Positions 35,671 to 44,119 of a DNA stretch of 64,000 bases are shown piece by piece. A program made the translations under genes and the position numbers. Each line of letters starts with the position of its first letter. Within the stretch, counting starts at the first letter, position 1. The DNA is from Syntrophopropionicum propionicicum_A (GTDB lineage: Bacteria; Bacillota; Desulfotomaculia; Desulfotomaculales; Pelotomaculaceae), in contig NZ_JBMGJC010000006.1 of assembly GCF_048984525.1 (NCBI RefSeq), positions 178,864-242,863 on the forward strand. The letters are read 5' to 3'. Under the pieces are notes generated by a model. That model worked only from the letters and a program-made list of their open reading frames with translations, ran no database searches and had not been told where the DNA came from.

Positions 35671-37611
35671 TCACTTCCGTGTATTATTCAAAGCCGCCTT
35701 CACCAAGACGTTACCTTCTTTTGACAGGCTTACATAATACTTACTTAAGCGTGATTTCGAATTTTCGGTAGTTACGCATTTATCCCATCCGCTGCAAATC
35801 CAAACTCCAACTCTCTTACAATCAAACGTTTCGATTAATGCAATTAAGGACGGCTCTAAATCGCTATGGTGTAAAACAAGCGCCTTAATGCCTTCAATAC
35901 CTTTCGGCATCATAGCAATATCACCATTCTTTAGAATCTTTGATGATAGAACCTCAAAGACTTTCCTGGCATCTGCAGGAGACAATGCCTTAATCTCATC
36001 ATTGGCACTTGCTATGTTCATTGTACCGCCCATGAGCTTACTAATGAGAATCCGTAGCTGATCGGACTTAACCTGATCAAAGAAAAAGTCTTCTTTTTCT
36101 TTACTGGCAAAAAAGTATGGACGTAAATCAATTTCACCCAATAAGGGTTCACTGGACACCCATGCAGTAAAATCCGCATTATTTTCCCAGGGTTCTAAGT
36201 CTTTGTTTTTTTCAGGCTTAGGCACGACAGCCAGGGGTTTGGGTATTTCTGATTTTGGTTTTTCCGTATCCTCAGCCGATATTTCAACTTCTTTAGTAGG
36301 TTCCAGGAGCTGTATTTCAAAAGTGTGAAGCAAATCACACCTTCCGTTGTCATCGGTTAAAGCGGCTATTTTCTTATATTCGTCGAGGAAGAAATATTCC
36401 GCGAGCATCATTTTGGCCAAAATGGGGATTTGAATGGAATCTCCAAAACCTCTTGCTTTAGCAATTTTATCCCGTAGCAGCAACATGTTGATAAAACGCT
36501 TGACTTTTCGCGGATTACCTTGGGTGTTCTTCGCCAATATATCCGCTATCTGGTTCGATACGGTTATTTCATTTGATACATAAGAATATGTTTCGCCAAG
36601 AGCTTCTTTAAGCTGTTCAATTGTGAAGCCTAAATTCTGCCACGGTTTCTTCATTTTATCAACCGCAACGGATAAGAGCTTTTTAAACTCCGCGCTATCC
36701 TCTTTTAGACATGATCCTATCAAAAGTAACGTTATGTACATTCCAGACTCGATTTCACCCAGGGCGGGAATACGAAACGGTACTTGAATCAATTTCTCTA
36801 AGTAACGCTTCGAGTATTCAAATCCCGTCCGGATGTCGCCGTCAGCGGGCAAATCATGAAAGTGATTGCGAACCGCGTACTCGATCATTGCTTCGTCCGC
36901 AGCTATTACGAAAGCTGTGGAGTCAGAGAACATAAACAGACGAACAGCCTCCAATGTTTCGATTGTGACCTTGGGCAGGCATCTGTCCAAATCATCTATG
37001 AGCACCACAAGCTTTTTAATCTTTGATTCTGTTAACAGATCTTCAAAAGATTTTTGGAATTCGGAGAATTCCTTTGCAAGTGAATTGTCCTCAAATACTT
37101 TGGCGTCCTTGAGATATTCGCCCACGCTTTCAATTGCGGTTGTTACTTTTTCTTTATCGGTCACTGAACCTTTCAGATTATCCATCAAGTTGTTTAATAA
37201 GCCAATGGGGGGAATGCCAGTAGCGGCAGAAAAAGCTACGCTACCTGCGGCTTTTGCCACGCTGAGCCAGTTGATGTTCTTCCAGAGTTTTTTTAATATG
37301 ATCTTTGCCTCTGCGGATGGTTTGCGCTTTTCCGTTAATTCGGAAACAATCGCGCTCATCAAGGCGATCTTGGCATCTTCGAAACCTTGATGTTTCCAAC
37401 CGTTGAATCGTATACACTCGATGCCATCTTTTTGCTTTGAAAGCTCATCCTCAACCATCGCTAAGATGCTCGATTTTCCAGCGCCCCAATCACCATGAAC
37501 CCCAATAGATATAGGACGGCCGTCACACTCTTTAATGAGTTCGGCAACTGTCTTTGCAATGGCGTGATTATTTAGCATATCAATTTTGGTTTCATTATCT
37601 GATAGAATCAT
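35671..37611 (-). CDS. qatA: QatA: KAP-family P-loop NTPase of the Qat defence system
   Basis: A 646-aa ATPase. Walker A GVHGDWGAGKSS lies at residues 37-48 and Walker B VVLIDDLDRC near residue 210, both typical of KAP NTPases. A short hydrophobic segment near residues 110-130 fits the KAP family's membrane-associated insert. The C-terminal third has a Pro/Glu/Lys linker followed by a unique domain. First gene of the operon qatABCD. GGGAGG lies 16 nt before the ATG, rather far, so the true start may differ slightly. Confidence 0.92.
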   Translation of the reverse strand: MILSDNETKIDMLNNHAIAKTVAELIKECDGRPISIGVHGDWGAGKSSILAMVEDELSKQKDGIECIRFNGWKHQGFEDAKIALMSAIVSELTEKRKPSAEAKIILKKLWKNINWLSVAKAAGSVAFSAATGIPPIGLLNNLMDNLKGSVTDKEKVTTAIESVGEYLKDAKVFEDNSLAKEFSEFQKSFEDLLTESKIKKLVVLIDDLDRCLPKVTIETLEAVRLFMFSDSTAFVIAADEAMIEYAVRNHFHDLPADGDIRTGFEYSKRYLEKLIQVPFRIPALGEIESGMYITLLLIGSCLKEDSAEFKKLLSVAVDKMKKPWQNLGFTIEQLKEALGETYSYVSNEITVSNQIADILAKNTQGNPRKVKRFINMLLLRDKIAKARGFGDSIQIPILAKMMLAEYFFLDEYKKIAALTDDNGRCDLLHTFEIQLLEPTKEVEISAEDTEKPKSEIPKPLAVVPKPEKNKDLEPWENNADFTAWVSSEPLLGEIDLRPYFFASKEKEDFFFDQVKSDQLRILISKLMGGTMNIASANDEIKALSPADARKVFEVLSSKILKNGDIAMMPKGIEGIKALVLHHSDLEPSLIALIETFDCKRVGVWICSGWDKCVTTENSKSRLSKYYVSLSKEGNVLVKAALNNTRK

Positions 37612-38053
37612 ACCGAAATTTAATATCCTCCCTTTTATTGATTAACCTCATAAAGTTTTAAATTGCAATAATTGGTGTTTTCAACTTCACCTAATAGACA
37701 TTAAGGGTATGGATAATGATAACTAAGTTTCTTGCTTCTACCTTTTATGCCATATTTCCTGCAGAACTTTGTCGTAAATTATTCTGTTGTAACTACTCTC
37801 AGCACACTGACTATAAGATGAACACTAACGTTTAAAGACGTTCATTTTTGCTTTCTGATTTGGTCGAGAGCTACACATGGGGTTTAAACTTGTATCGGTT
37901 ATAACACTATCTACCTGCAAAAAAAATTACAGGATCATTTCCTGTAATCATGCGGACAGCCTCCCTTGACAGTGAGCACTGCCCTTAGCACATATATTTT
38001 CCCCTCAAATATTATTTTCTCCTACTTCTTAATAAAGTCTTCAGTGTCATTGA
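37612..38053. other. Intergenic region upstream of qatA
   Basis: About 440 bp, AT-rich. It holds the qatA promoter region and, near 37925, the terminator of the superoxide dismutase transcript. I find no tRNA, integrase, direct-repeat attachment site or open frame worth calling. Confidence 0.45.
37918..37946 (-). terminator. Terminator downstream of sodA
   Basis: On the minus strand TTACAGGA, short loop, TCCTGTAA and then eight T residues. It lies 110 bp past the superoxide dismutase stop. Confidence 0.75.
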
Positions 38054-38656
38054 TCAACATTCGCAAGTGCATTTGCACCTTCCGTTGACTCCATCCCAGT
38101 CTACCAGGTTCCACCAGGCTTCCACCCAGGCGGCGCGCTTATTCTGATATTTCAGATAGTAGGCGTGCTCCCAAACATCCAGCGCCAGGATGGGCACAAC
38201 ACCCCACATGGTTAGGTTCTGGTGTTTTTCGGCGGTCAGGATCTCGAGCTTGCCCAAAGCCGGGTTGCAGCATAAAAGAGCCCATCCGGAACCCTCCACC
38301 GCTATCGCCGCGGCTGAAAACTGCTTCTTGAAATTGTCAAAGCTGCCGAAATCCCTGTCGATCATCCCTGCTATTTTACCGGTGGCCGGGCCGCCCCCGT
38401 TCGATTTCATGCTTTCCCAGAATAATGTATGTAGAATGTGGCCAGAGCCGTGAAAAGCCAGCTCCCTCTCCCAGTGCTTAACCAGGCTGAAATCTCCTTT
38501 TTCCCGGGCTTCAGCCAATTTTGCGTCGGCGTTGTTGAGCCCGTCCACATAAGCCTTGTGGTGGGCGTCATGGTGCAGTTTCACAGTCTGCTCGTCGTAA
38601 AAAGGTTCCAGGGCGTTATAAGCGTAGGGAAGTTCCGGCAATTGATATTTTGGCAT
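38054..38656 (-). CDS. sodA: Superoxide dismutase, Mn/Fe type, with a cysteine-rich tail
   Basis: A 200-aa cytoplasmic enzyme dismutating superoxide. The four metal ligands are visible: His in LHHDAHHKAY, His in GHILHTLFW, Asp and His in ALDVWEHAYY. The GH before ILH and the Gln in KHQNLTMWG fit the Mn-type subgroup. The C-terminus ends GRCKCTCEC, four cysteines that ordinary SodA proteins do not have. AGGAGGGT precedes ATG. An SOD paralogue lies just upstream on the same strand. Confidence 0.94.
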   Translation of the reverse strand: MPKYQLPELPYAYNALEPFYDEQTVKLHHDAHHKAYVDGLNNADAKLAEAREKGDFSLVKHWERELAFHGSGHILHTLFWESMKSNGGGPATGKIAGMIDRDFGSFDNFKKQFSAAAIAVEGSGWALLCCNPALGKLEILTAEKHQNLTMWGVVPILALDVWEHAYYLKYQNKRAAWVEAWWNLVDWDGVNGRCKCTCEC

Positions 38657-38751
38657 TTTATTACCCTCCTAAAATATTTAGTAATATATTTACCCTTGAG
38701 GACAAAAACTTACTTATCTACCTCCTCTACTAAATTTCATCATTTATTTAT

Positions 38752-39396
38752 TTATTTACTTTTATACATGTTCATGGCCGCATGCAGGCGCCTGCTTACT
38801 TCTGCCCAATCCACGCGCCTTAAAAACTCCCTGACATAATCGCTCCGGCTGGGGAAGGCCGTACAGTACGCATGTTCAAATACATCCAGGACAAGTAAGG
38901 GGAAAACCGACCACACGCCTTCCGCGTGGCTATCCGAGAAATAATTCCTGAGCGTTCCATCCTCCAGGTCAAAACCCAGCACTACCCATCCTCTGGCGCA
39001 CATCGCCAGCGCAAAAAATTGCTTTTCCCACTCCTGCGGAGAACCAAAAACACGCTCCAGCATGCCCAACATTTCTAAAGACGGCTGTGTCGCCGCGCCT
39101 TGGGTTATGTTTTTAAAAAAGCATTTATGCAGCTTCACTGAATTAAGCGCGTGGGTATGCTCCATTTTCAAAGACCGGAGAGGACAGTAGGTAGTATTGG
39201 CCAGGACTGTATCGGCCTTGAGAAGCCTGGCTTCAATTTCCTTTATCTTGTTTTCATGGACCGCCGGGTAGCGCGCGTAGTGCTCTTCTAAAAGCTCCTT
39301 AGAAAATCCACAATGGATCTCATGTGAGATCTCCTTTTCCAAATTGCCCGACCCCCTGTCATTAAAGCCATTATAGCCGGAGTTGCTTACGGGCAA
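38752..39396 (-). CDS. Divergent Fe/Mn superoxide dismutase paralogue
   Basis: A 214-aa SOD-fold protein. All four ligands are kept (His in EEHYARY, His in VKLHKCFF, Asp and His in LDVFEHAYC). Second-shell residues differ: the tyrosine that gates the substrate in HHxxY is replaced (YPAVH), and the tryptophan of DVWEHAYY is phenylalanine. It may therefore be a slow SOD or have another metal-redox role. Upstream of sodA by about 95 bp on the same strand. Confidence 0.82.
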   Translation of the reverse strand: MPVSNSGYNGFNDRGSGNLEKEISHEIHCGFSKELLEEHYARYPAVHENKIKEIEARLLKADTVLANTTYCPLRSLKMEHTHALNSVKLHKCFFKNITQGAATQPSLEMLGMLERVFGSPQEWEKQFFALAMCARGWVVLGFDLEDGTLRNYFSDSHAEGVWSVFPLLVLDVFEHAYCTAFPSRSDYVREFLRRVDWAEVSRRLHAAMNMYKSK

Positions 39397-39421
39397 ATTA
39401 CGAAATCCTTAAAAATTTATT

Positions 39422-39447
39422 AAAAAAAAGACGTCCTTAGACGTCTT
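39422..39447 (-). terminator. Terminator of the two-component operon
   Basis: On the minus strand AAGACGTC, short loop, GACGTCTT and then T residues, directly after the response-regulator stop. Confidence 0.82.
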
Positions 39448-40137
39448 TCACTCAAGATGCTCAAATTTGTATCCTGTCCCCCAGACCGTCTTTATGTAGG
39501 CCGGCTTGGAGGGGTCGGACTCTATTTTTTCGCGCAGCTTCCTGATATGGACGGTTACTGTGTTATCATCACCGTAAAAAGAGCTGTCCCAGATCTTGTC
39601 CAATAAATGGGCCTTGGTAAAAACCCGGTTTGGGTTCGATGCCATTAGCCAGAGCAGCTCAAACTCTTTGGGGGTGAGCTCGACTTTCTGGCCGTTTATT
39701 TCTACCACGCGTTTGTCATAGTCCAGGGTCAGGCAGCCGTATTGCAGCGAGTTTTCGCTTTTCACCTTCTGCTCTTTGCTCCTGCGCAGGACGGCTTTTA
39801 CCCGCAGGGCCAGCTCGGTGGGGCTGAATGGCTTGGTCTGGTAATCGTCGACTCCCATCCGGAAGCCCACTACCTTGTCTATCTCGTCGCTCCTGGCGGA
39901 CAGTATAATGACGGGGACTTCCCGTATGGCTTTTAGCCGCTGGTATGTTTCAAAGCCATCCATGCCGGGCATCATAATGTCCAGCAAAACCAGGTCGGGG
40001 AACGCCTGCTTTGCGATCTGCAGGGCTTCCTCGCCGCTCGCCGCCGTTGTTACCTTGAACCCTTCCTTGCTTAAGGTGTGCTGCAGTATTTTCAAAATCT
40101 TGTGGTCATCGTCTACTACTAAAATGTTTTGGGACAT
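39448..40137 (-). CDS. OmpR/PhoB-family response regulator
   Basis: A 229-aa regulator. The receiver domain has the phospho-acceptor Asp in LVLLDIMMPGMDGFE, and later Thr/Ser and Lys positions (ILSARSDE, YQTKPF). The C-terminal winged helix reads LTPKEFELLWLMASNPNRVF with the recognition segment VTVHIRKLREKI. It starts 2 nt after the kinase gene ends, so both come from one transcript. Target genes unknown. Confidence 0.94.
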   Translation of the reverse strand: MSQNILVVDDDHKILKILQHTLSKEGFKVTTAASGEEALQIAKQAFPDLVLLDIMMPGMDGFETYQRLKAIREVPVIILSARSDEIDKVVGFRMGVDDYQTKPFSPTELALRVKAVLRRSKEQKVKSENSLQYGCLTLDYDKRVVEINGQKVELTPKEFELLWLMASNPNRVFTKAHLLDKIWDSSFYGDDNTVTVHIRKLREKIESDPSKPAYIKTVWGTGYKFEHLE

Positions 40138-40139
40138 AT

Positions 40140-41708
40140 CTAGCTCACCTTCCCTTTTTCTTCAGTTACCCCTGTCGGCAGCATAAAGGTAAATGTACTG
40201 CCTTTATTTATTTTACTCGCCACTTCAATGTACCCGCCGTGCAGGTCGACCAGTTTCTTGGCGAGAGTAAGGCCTATCCCAGTGCCGCTGTATTTTCTGG
40301 AAGTAGTGCCGTCCACCTGCTGAAACGGTTGAAAAATCTTTTCCTGGTCGGCTGTATCTATACCAATACCTGTATCTGTCACTGATATATTAACGCCGCA
40401 GCCGGAATCGTCCGTCCCGACCTCCACAGCTACCCGGCCGCCCGGAGCGGTAAATTTTAACGCGTTGGAAAGCAGGTTTACTAATATCTGCCCGGTTTTT
40501 TCCCGGTCCGCCCAGACTTTTAGCGAAATATCTTCCCGGGGCAGTACGAGGGTTAAGCCCTTCTGGTTAAAAAGAGGCCTCATCTTGCTGGAAACATCGT
40601 CAATCAGTTCATAGACATTAAGTTCTTCTTTATATAACACGGTCTTACCGGCGGCTATTTTTGATAAATCCAGGAACCCGTTGATCCTTCCCAGAAGCTC
40701 CTTGCCGCTGTCGCTGATCTCGTCCAGATAATCTTTCTGCATATCGTTCAAAGTCCCGGTACTCTTATCCAAAAGCATTTCGGTAAAAGCGATGATGGCG
40801 GAAAGAGGAGTCCGCAGTTCATGGTTGGTGTTGGCGAGGAATTCATCTTTAAGACGGTCCGCTTCCAGCAGCTGTTGATTTTTTTCAGCCAGCATTTCCC
40901 ACTGCCTGGCCAGGGTCCTGTTGGTCTCGTAGAGCATGCCCAGGGCGTCGTCTATGATCGCTTTAAAAATAAAAGCAAAAGAAAATACCTGGAATATGTG
41001 CCCGAGCAGATTGTAGGTGTCATACGGGCTTAAATAATAGGTAAAGGCGAGATCGCTCATAATTATGATAATAAGCGCCATGCCCAGGTAGAAGTCTTTG
41101 CTCCCAACCCACCTTTTCGTTAAAATCCAAATCGCGGCGAAAGCTTCAACAGCCATGACCAGGTATCCTAAAAAGACTTTGATGCCGGTCTGGCTGCCTG
41201 CCGCCGGGTCATACATAGGCGGCAGGAGTGAAAGGTTGGTTACTATTAAATAAATTGCGCCGACACCGATCAGGGCGGAAAAAGTTGGGATCAGGGCCGA
41301 CCTGTGGATCACTCTTATTCTTTCGCCAAACACCACGGCAGTCAACAAGCCGGCGGCCAGCAGCAGCTTGGTGATAATAAATAAAGTGGATGCTTTATTG
41401 ACCGTGTTTGGTGTGATAAAATCAGGCATGCCCATGTAAGAGAGAGCATGCGCGAATTCAAACGGGGCTACCAGGCTGAAGGTCAGGGAAAGGAACAGCA
41501 TTTTCAGATCATGCTTGTATTTATAGTCATACCAGCTCATCAGGGAGGCGCATATGGCCACCACCACAATAGCAAACTCCATTACCATGTGGAATACCGG
41601 GTAAATTTCCGGCCTGATCACGGTATAATAACGTCCTGCTAAAAACACCAGGAAAATGAAAAAGATAAACCAGGCGGCTGCCCTGGGCAAAAGCCGCTCA
41701 CCGGACAA
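40140..41708 (-). CDS. MASE3-domain sensor histidine kinase
   Basis: A 522-aa membrane kinase. The N-terminal 250 residues form seven or so helices of the MASE3 sensor type (WYDYKYKHDLKML, FEFAHALSYMGMP). A short coiled linker follows, then a DHp domain with the acceptor His in ANTNHELRTPLSAII, and a HATPase domain with DTGIGID and GTGIGLTLAKKLVDLHGG. Operon with the OmpR-type regulator. The MASE3 ligand is not known. Confidence 0.93.
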   Translation of the reverse strand: MSGERLLPRAAAWFIFFIFLVFLAGRYYTVIRPEIYPVFHMVMEFAIVVVAICASLMSWYDYKYKHDLKMLFLSLTFSLVAPFEFAHALSYMGMPDFITPNTVNKASTLFIITKLLLAAGLLTAVVFGERIRVIHRSALIPTFSALIGVGAIYLIVTNLSLLPPMYDPAAGSQTGIKVFLGYLVMAVEAFAAIWILTKRWVGSKDFYLGMALIIIIMSDLAFTYYLSPYDTYNLLGHIFQVFSFAFIFKAIIDDALGMLYETNRTLARQWEMLAEKNQQLLEADRLKDEFLANTNHELRTPLSAIIAFTEMLLDKSTGTLNDMQKDYLDEISDSGKELLGRINGFLDLSKIAAGKTVLYKEELNVYELIDDVSSKMRPLFNQKGLTLVLPREDISLKVWADREKTGQILVNLLSNALKFTAPGGRVAVEVGTDDSGCGVNISVTDTGIGIDTADQEKIFQPFQQVDGTTSRKYSGTGIGLTLAKKLVDLHGGYIEVASKINKGSTFTFMLPTGVTEEKGKVS

Positions 41709-42010
41709 CAGGCGGTCTTTAAAAGGTTTTATGGACAGTACAGACGCCTCCCTTCCGGGTTTACCAAATAAAAAAACAATTCGACCAATATCTCAATAAA
41801 CCTTCAAGAAGATATAAACACCCGAATTCTGGGTGTTTTTTCTATGATAATCAAATTATACCTGTTGCATTTTCTTAAAACATATTTTCACATGATTTAC
41901 AGGATTATCAGGATTTACAAGATTTAAATAATCTTAATTAAAACAATATATTTTATCTCGTTTATAAATCTTGTTAATCTATTTTAATCATGTTAATCCT
42001 GTTAAATTGT
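41709..42010. other. Intergenic region with a dispersed repeat
   Basis: About 300 bp with no gene. It contains a small hairpin (AACACCC/GGGTGTT, then TTTTT on +) near 41818-41838 and a repeat element at 41893-42005. No clear promoter seen. Confidence 0.5.
41893..42005. repeat. Dispersed GATTAA/GATTTA repeat element, copy A
   Basis: The left arm carries repeated GATTTACAG, GATTATCAG and GATTTACAA units at 9-10 bp spacing. The right arm carries the inverse units (AATCTTGTTAATC, AATCCTGTT). The two arms can pair into a long hairpin. It ends at the stop codon of the cupin-HEAT gene. Copies B and C are at 43731-43903 and 51170-51391. Confidence 0.65.
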
Positions 42011-42829
42011 TTATTTTAATATTTTTAACAGGTTTTCAAAATCCTCCGCCGGCTGTATTCCCCCGGCTATTTCCTTTTCCAGGCATTTTACTGCCGCCTC
42101 CCTGTCCAACAGCGCCAGGGCGCGGATGGCCTCGTATTTAATGTGGGGTTTCTTGTCTGCAGCGGCGGCCTGGCCCAAAATTTCAGCCGCCCAGTCCTCC
42201 CCGATCGCGCCCAGTGCTCTTAAAGCACAGGCCCTGCCGTACAGATAGGGGTTCATAATGCGGTAAACGCTGTCTTTCTGCAGGTCAAAAAATTCTAAAA
42301 AGCCCCTGCGTATTGACTTGCCGTAGAGGTGCAGGCTTATGGACGAGTACTCCTTAACCACGGCCTCCATCTGGTGGATGCCCTGGTCCAGCGGCAGTAC
42401 GGTCGTAGTTTCGCCGGGCTTTAACACAGCCCTGGCAGACTCTTTTAGCTTGGCGCAGCCAGGCGTGCTTCCCCTTTCCAGCAACTTAAACCTGCGCTCC
42501 AGTATTTCCCCGGCCACACAGGCGACTACCCCCCAGGAGCCATGTGAGTGGACAGGGTATGAAACAGCCGGGTCCCATACATAAAGGCGCAGGGAGAAGT
42601 GACCGGCAGGATCTACATATATGGTAATCTCGTTGGGGTCTGCTGTCAGAAGGCGGTTTTTTAAAAATTCATCATCTGTTGCGAATCTCCTGAGCACTTC
42701 TTTTAAAAATAACGGCTTTAATGCCAGCCCGCTCAGCAGCTGCCTGCCCCGGTTAAATATCTCCGGCTGGCTGTCGGTTGACTTTAAAAGCTCCCTCAGT
42801 TCCGTGCAGAAAGAATTTATTAAATCCAT
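42011..42829 (-). CDS. Cysteine dioxygenase-like cupin with C-terminal HEAT repeats
   Basis: A 272-aa protein. The cupin domain (about residues 40-185) has the metal-binding HSHGSWGVVACVAGE motif of cysteine dioxygenase type I-like enzymes and a later HQMEA. The last 75 residues form PBS-lyase/HEAT-type repeats (YGRACALRALGAIG, IKYEAIRALALLD), an unusual fusion. A thiol-oxidising role would need oxygen, odd in an anaerobe, so another function is possible. It starts 1 nt after the ferredoxin-like gene and is its operon partner. Confidence 0.75.
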   Translation of the reverse strand: MDLINSFCTELRELLKSTDSQPEIFNRGRQLLSGLALKPLFLKEVLRRFATDDEFLKNRLLTADPNEITIYVDPAGHFSLRLYVWDPAVSYPVHSHGSWGVVACVAGEILERRFKLLERGSTPGCAKLKESARAVLKPGETTTVLPLDQGIHQMEAVVKEYSSISLHLYGKSIRRGFLEFFDLQKDSVYRIMNPYLYGRACALRALGAIGEDWAAEILGQAAAADKKPHIKYEAIRALALLDREAAVKCLEKEIAGGIQPAEDFENLLKILK

Positions 42830-42830
42830 C

Positions 42831-43691
42831 TTAATCCTTCCCTTCCCTGCCGAAGTTATAGATAAGGCCGTTTTTGACAGCCCAGCTGCCGTATCGCCTG
42901 ATATGGTTCCACGATTTGTATTCGGGGTCGCCTATCCCGTTTTCAAGAGCCTTCAGTTCGGCCCTGTATTTTTTTGACATTTCCTTCTCCTGATAGAGGT
43001 CCCTGTCCTTCCCGACTGGGCATACTTTGGTGCAGATACCGCACGGGTAAGCCCTCCGCCTGGTCAGTTCCTCGTGCCAGCGGGCGCAGCCGATGGCGTC
43101 AAGTTTGTAATAATATCCTTCCGCGCTTATGTCGTCTTTCAATACCCCTGGCGGGCAGCACTGGGCGCACAACTTGCAGTTTATGCAAAGGTCTTTTTCC
43201 ATAACCTGATCAGCTTCTATCTCCGCAGCTGTGAAAACAGACACCAGGCGCACCCTGGAGCCAAATTCCGGGGTTAAGAGGTTATGGCTGCGTGAAACCG
43301 TCCCGAGCCCGGCATATTTTGCCGCAAATGTGTGTGAAAAAGCGGCGCGGGGCTCCTCGATAAGGTTTTTAATGGAACCGTAGCCGTCCCTGGTAAAGAA
43401 CATTGAAGCGTGGCCCTTTTGATTTAAGAAGCGGGTAAGGCCGTAAGCCAGCGAATCCAGTTCCCGGTTGCTGGTCTCGTAAGTTTCCCGGTGCAATATG
43501 GAGGGTGTCGTGTCAACTATTGGCAGCGGCATCTGCATCCCCATGACGATCACGGTTTTAGCCATGTTCCACAGGGATGTCGGCCAGAAATCCGGCGGGA
43601 TTTCATTATATTGCGGCCACCTGTCCACACTGGCGAAACCGGTTATGTCCGCCCCACGGGAAGCTGCATACTTTATAATGTCTTCTTTCAT
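42831..43691 (-). CDS. QueG-like 4Fe-4S double-cluster protein
   Basis: A 286-aa protein with the layout of epoxyqueuosine-reductase/reductive-dehalogenase relatives. Residues 1-160 form a possible cobalamin-binding region, and CINCKLCAQCCPPG and CGICTKVCPVGK hold two clusters at about residues 170-230. The HEAT tail of QueG is missing here but present on the next gene's product, as if the two halves of a QueG-like enzyme were split and re-fused. Substrate unknown. Confidence 0.82.
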   Translation of the reverse strand: MKEDIIKYAASRGADITGFASVDRWPQYNEIPPDFWPTSLWNMAKTVIVMGMQMPLPIVDTTPSILHRETYETSNRELDSLAYGLTRFLNQKGHASMFFTRDGYGSIKNLIEEPRAAFSHTFAAKYAGLGTVSRSHNLLTPEFGSRVRLVSVFTAAEIEADQVMEKDLCINCKLCAQCCPPGVLKDDISAEGYYYKLDAIGCARWHEELTRRRAYPCGICTKVCPVGKDRDLYQEKEMSKKYRAELKALENGIGDPEYKSWNHIRRYGSWAVKNGLIYNFGREGKD

Positions 43692-43730
43692 TCCAGCATC
43701 CCCTCCCTAAACATAAAATGAATTATCACA

Positions 43731-43903
43731 TGATTTACAGGATTATCAAAATTTACAGGATTTAAATTAACTTTAAAATAAAAAGCATATAAAATCTTAA
43801 TAAATATCTTACATGCTTTTCATTAAGAAAAAATTAAAATTATAATAATTTTCATTTAAAAAACCCTGTTAATCGGTTTAAATCCTGTTAATCTTGTCAA
43901 TTT
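43731..43903. repeat. Dispersed GATTAA/GATTTA repeat element, copy B
   Basis: The left arm (ATGATTTACAGGATTATCA, then ATTTACAGGATTTAAA) and right arm (CCTGTTAATC, AATCCTGTTAATCTTGTC) match those of copies A and C in inverse orientation, around an AT-rich centre. It occupies most of the gap upstream of the QueG-like gene. Confidence 0.65.
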
Positions 43904-43937
43904 GTTTTGACAAATTAAATAATTAGCTAAAGAAGGT

Positions 43938-44078
43938 CTAGAGTCCGGGGTCGGGCTTTTTCTCTTCGCTGCGGCGCCCCTTGCGTTTGTATATTTTTGC
44001 GCTCTCTTTAACTTTTGTCTCGGGTTTGCGCAGCCAGAGGCCGCGCGCGCCGGACAGCAGTTTCTTCCTTGTTTTCAT
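43938..44078 (-). CDS. Small basic protein, 46 aa
   Basis: Reads from MKTRKKLLSG to KPDPGL and stop, rich in Lys and Arg (YKRKGRRSEEKK). The ribosome site is weak. It lies downstream of the YgjP-type gene on the same strand after 41 bp. It has the look of the small nucleic-acid-binding or ribosome-associated proteins common in Firmicutes, but no family is recognised. Confidence 0.5.
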   Translation of the reverse strand: MKTRKKLLSGARGLWLRKPETKVKESAKIYKRKGRRSEEKKPDPGL

Positions 44079-44119
44079 ACTATCACAACCGGTCAAATGT
44101 TTTACAAATATATAAAAAT

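Noticed and set aside
41818..41838. Plus-strand terminator hairpin AACACCC/GGGTGTT with T-run
   Set aside because: No plus-strand gene precedes it; kept only as a note in the intergenic entry.
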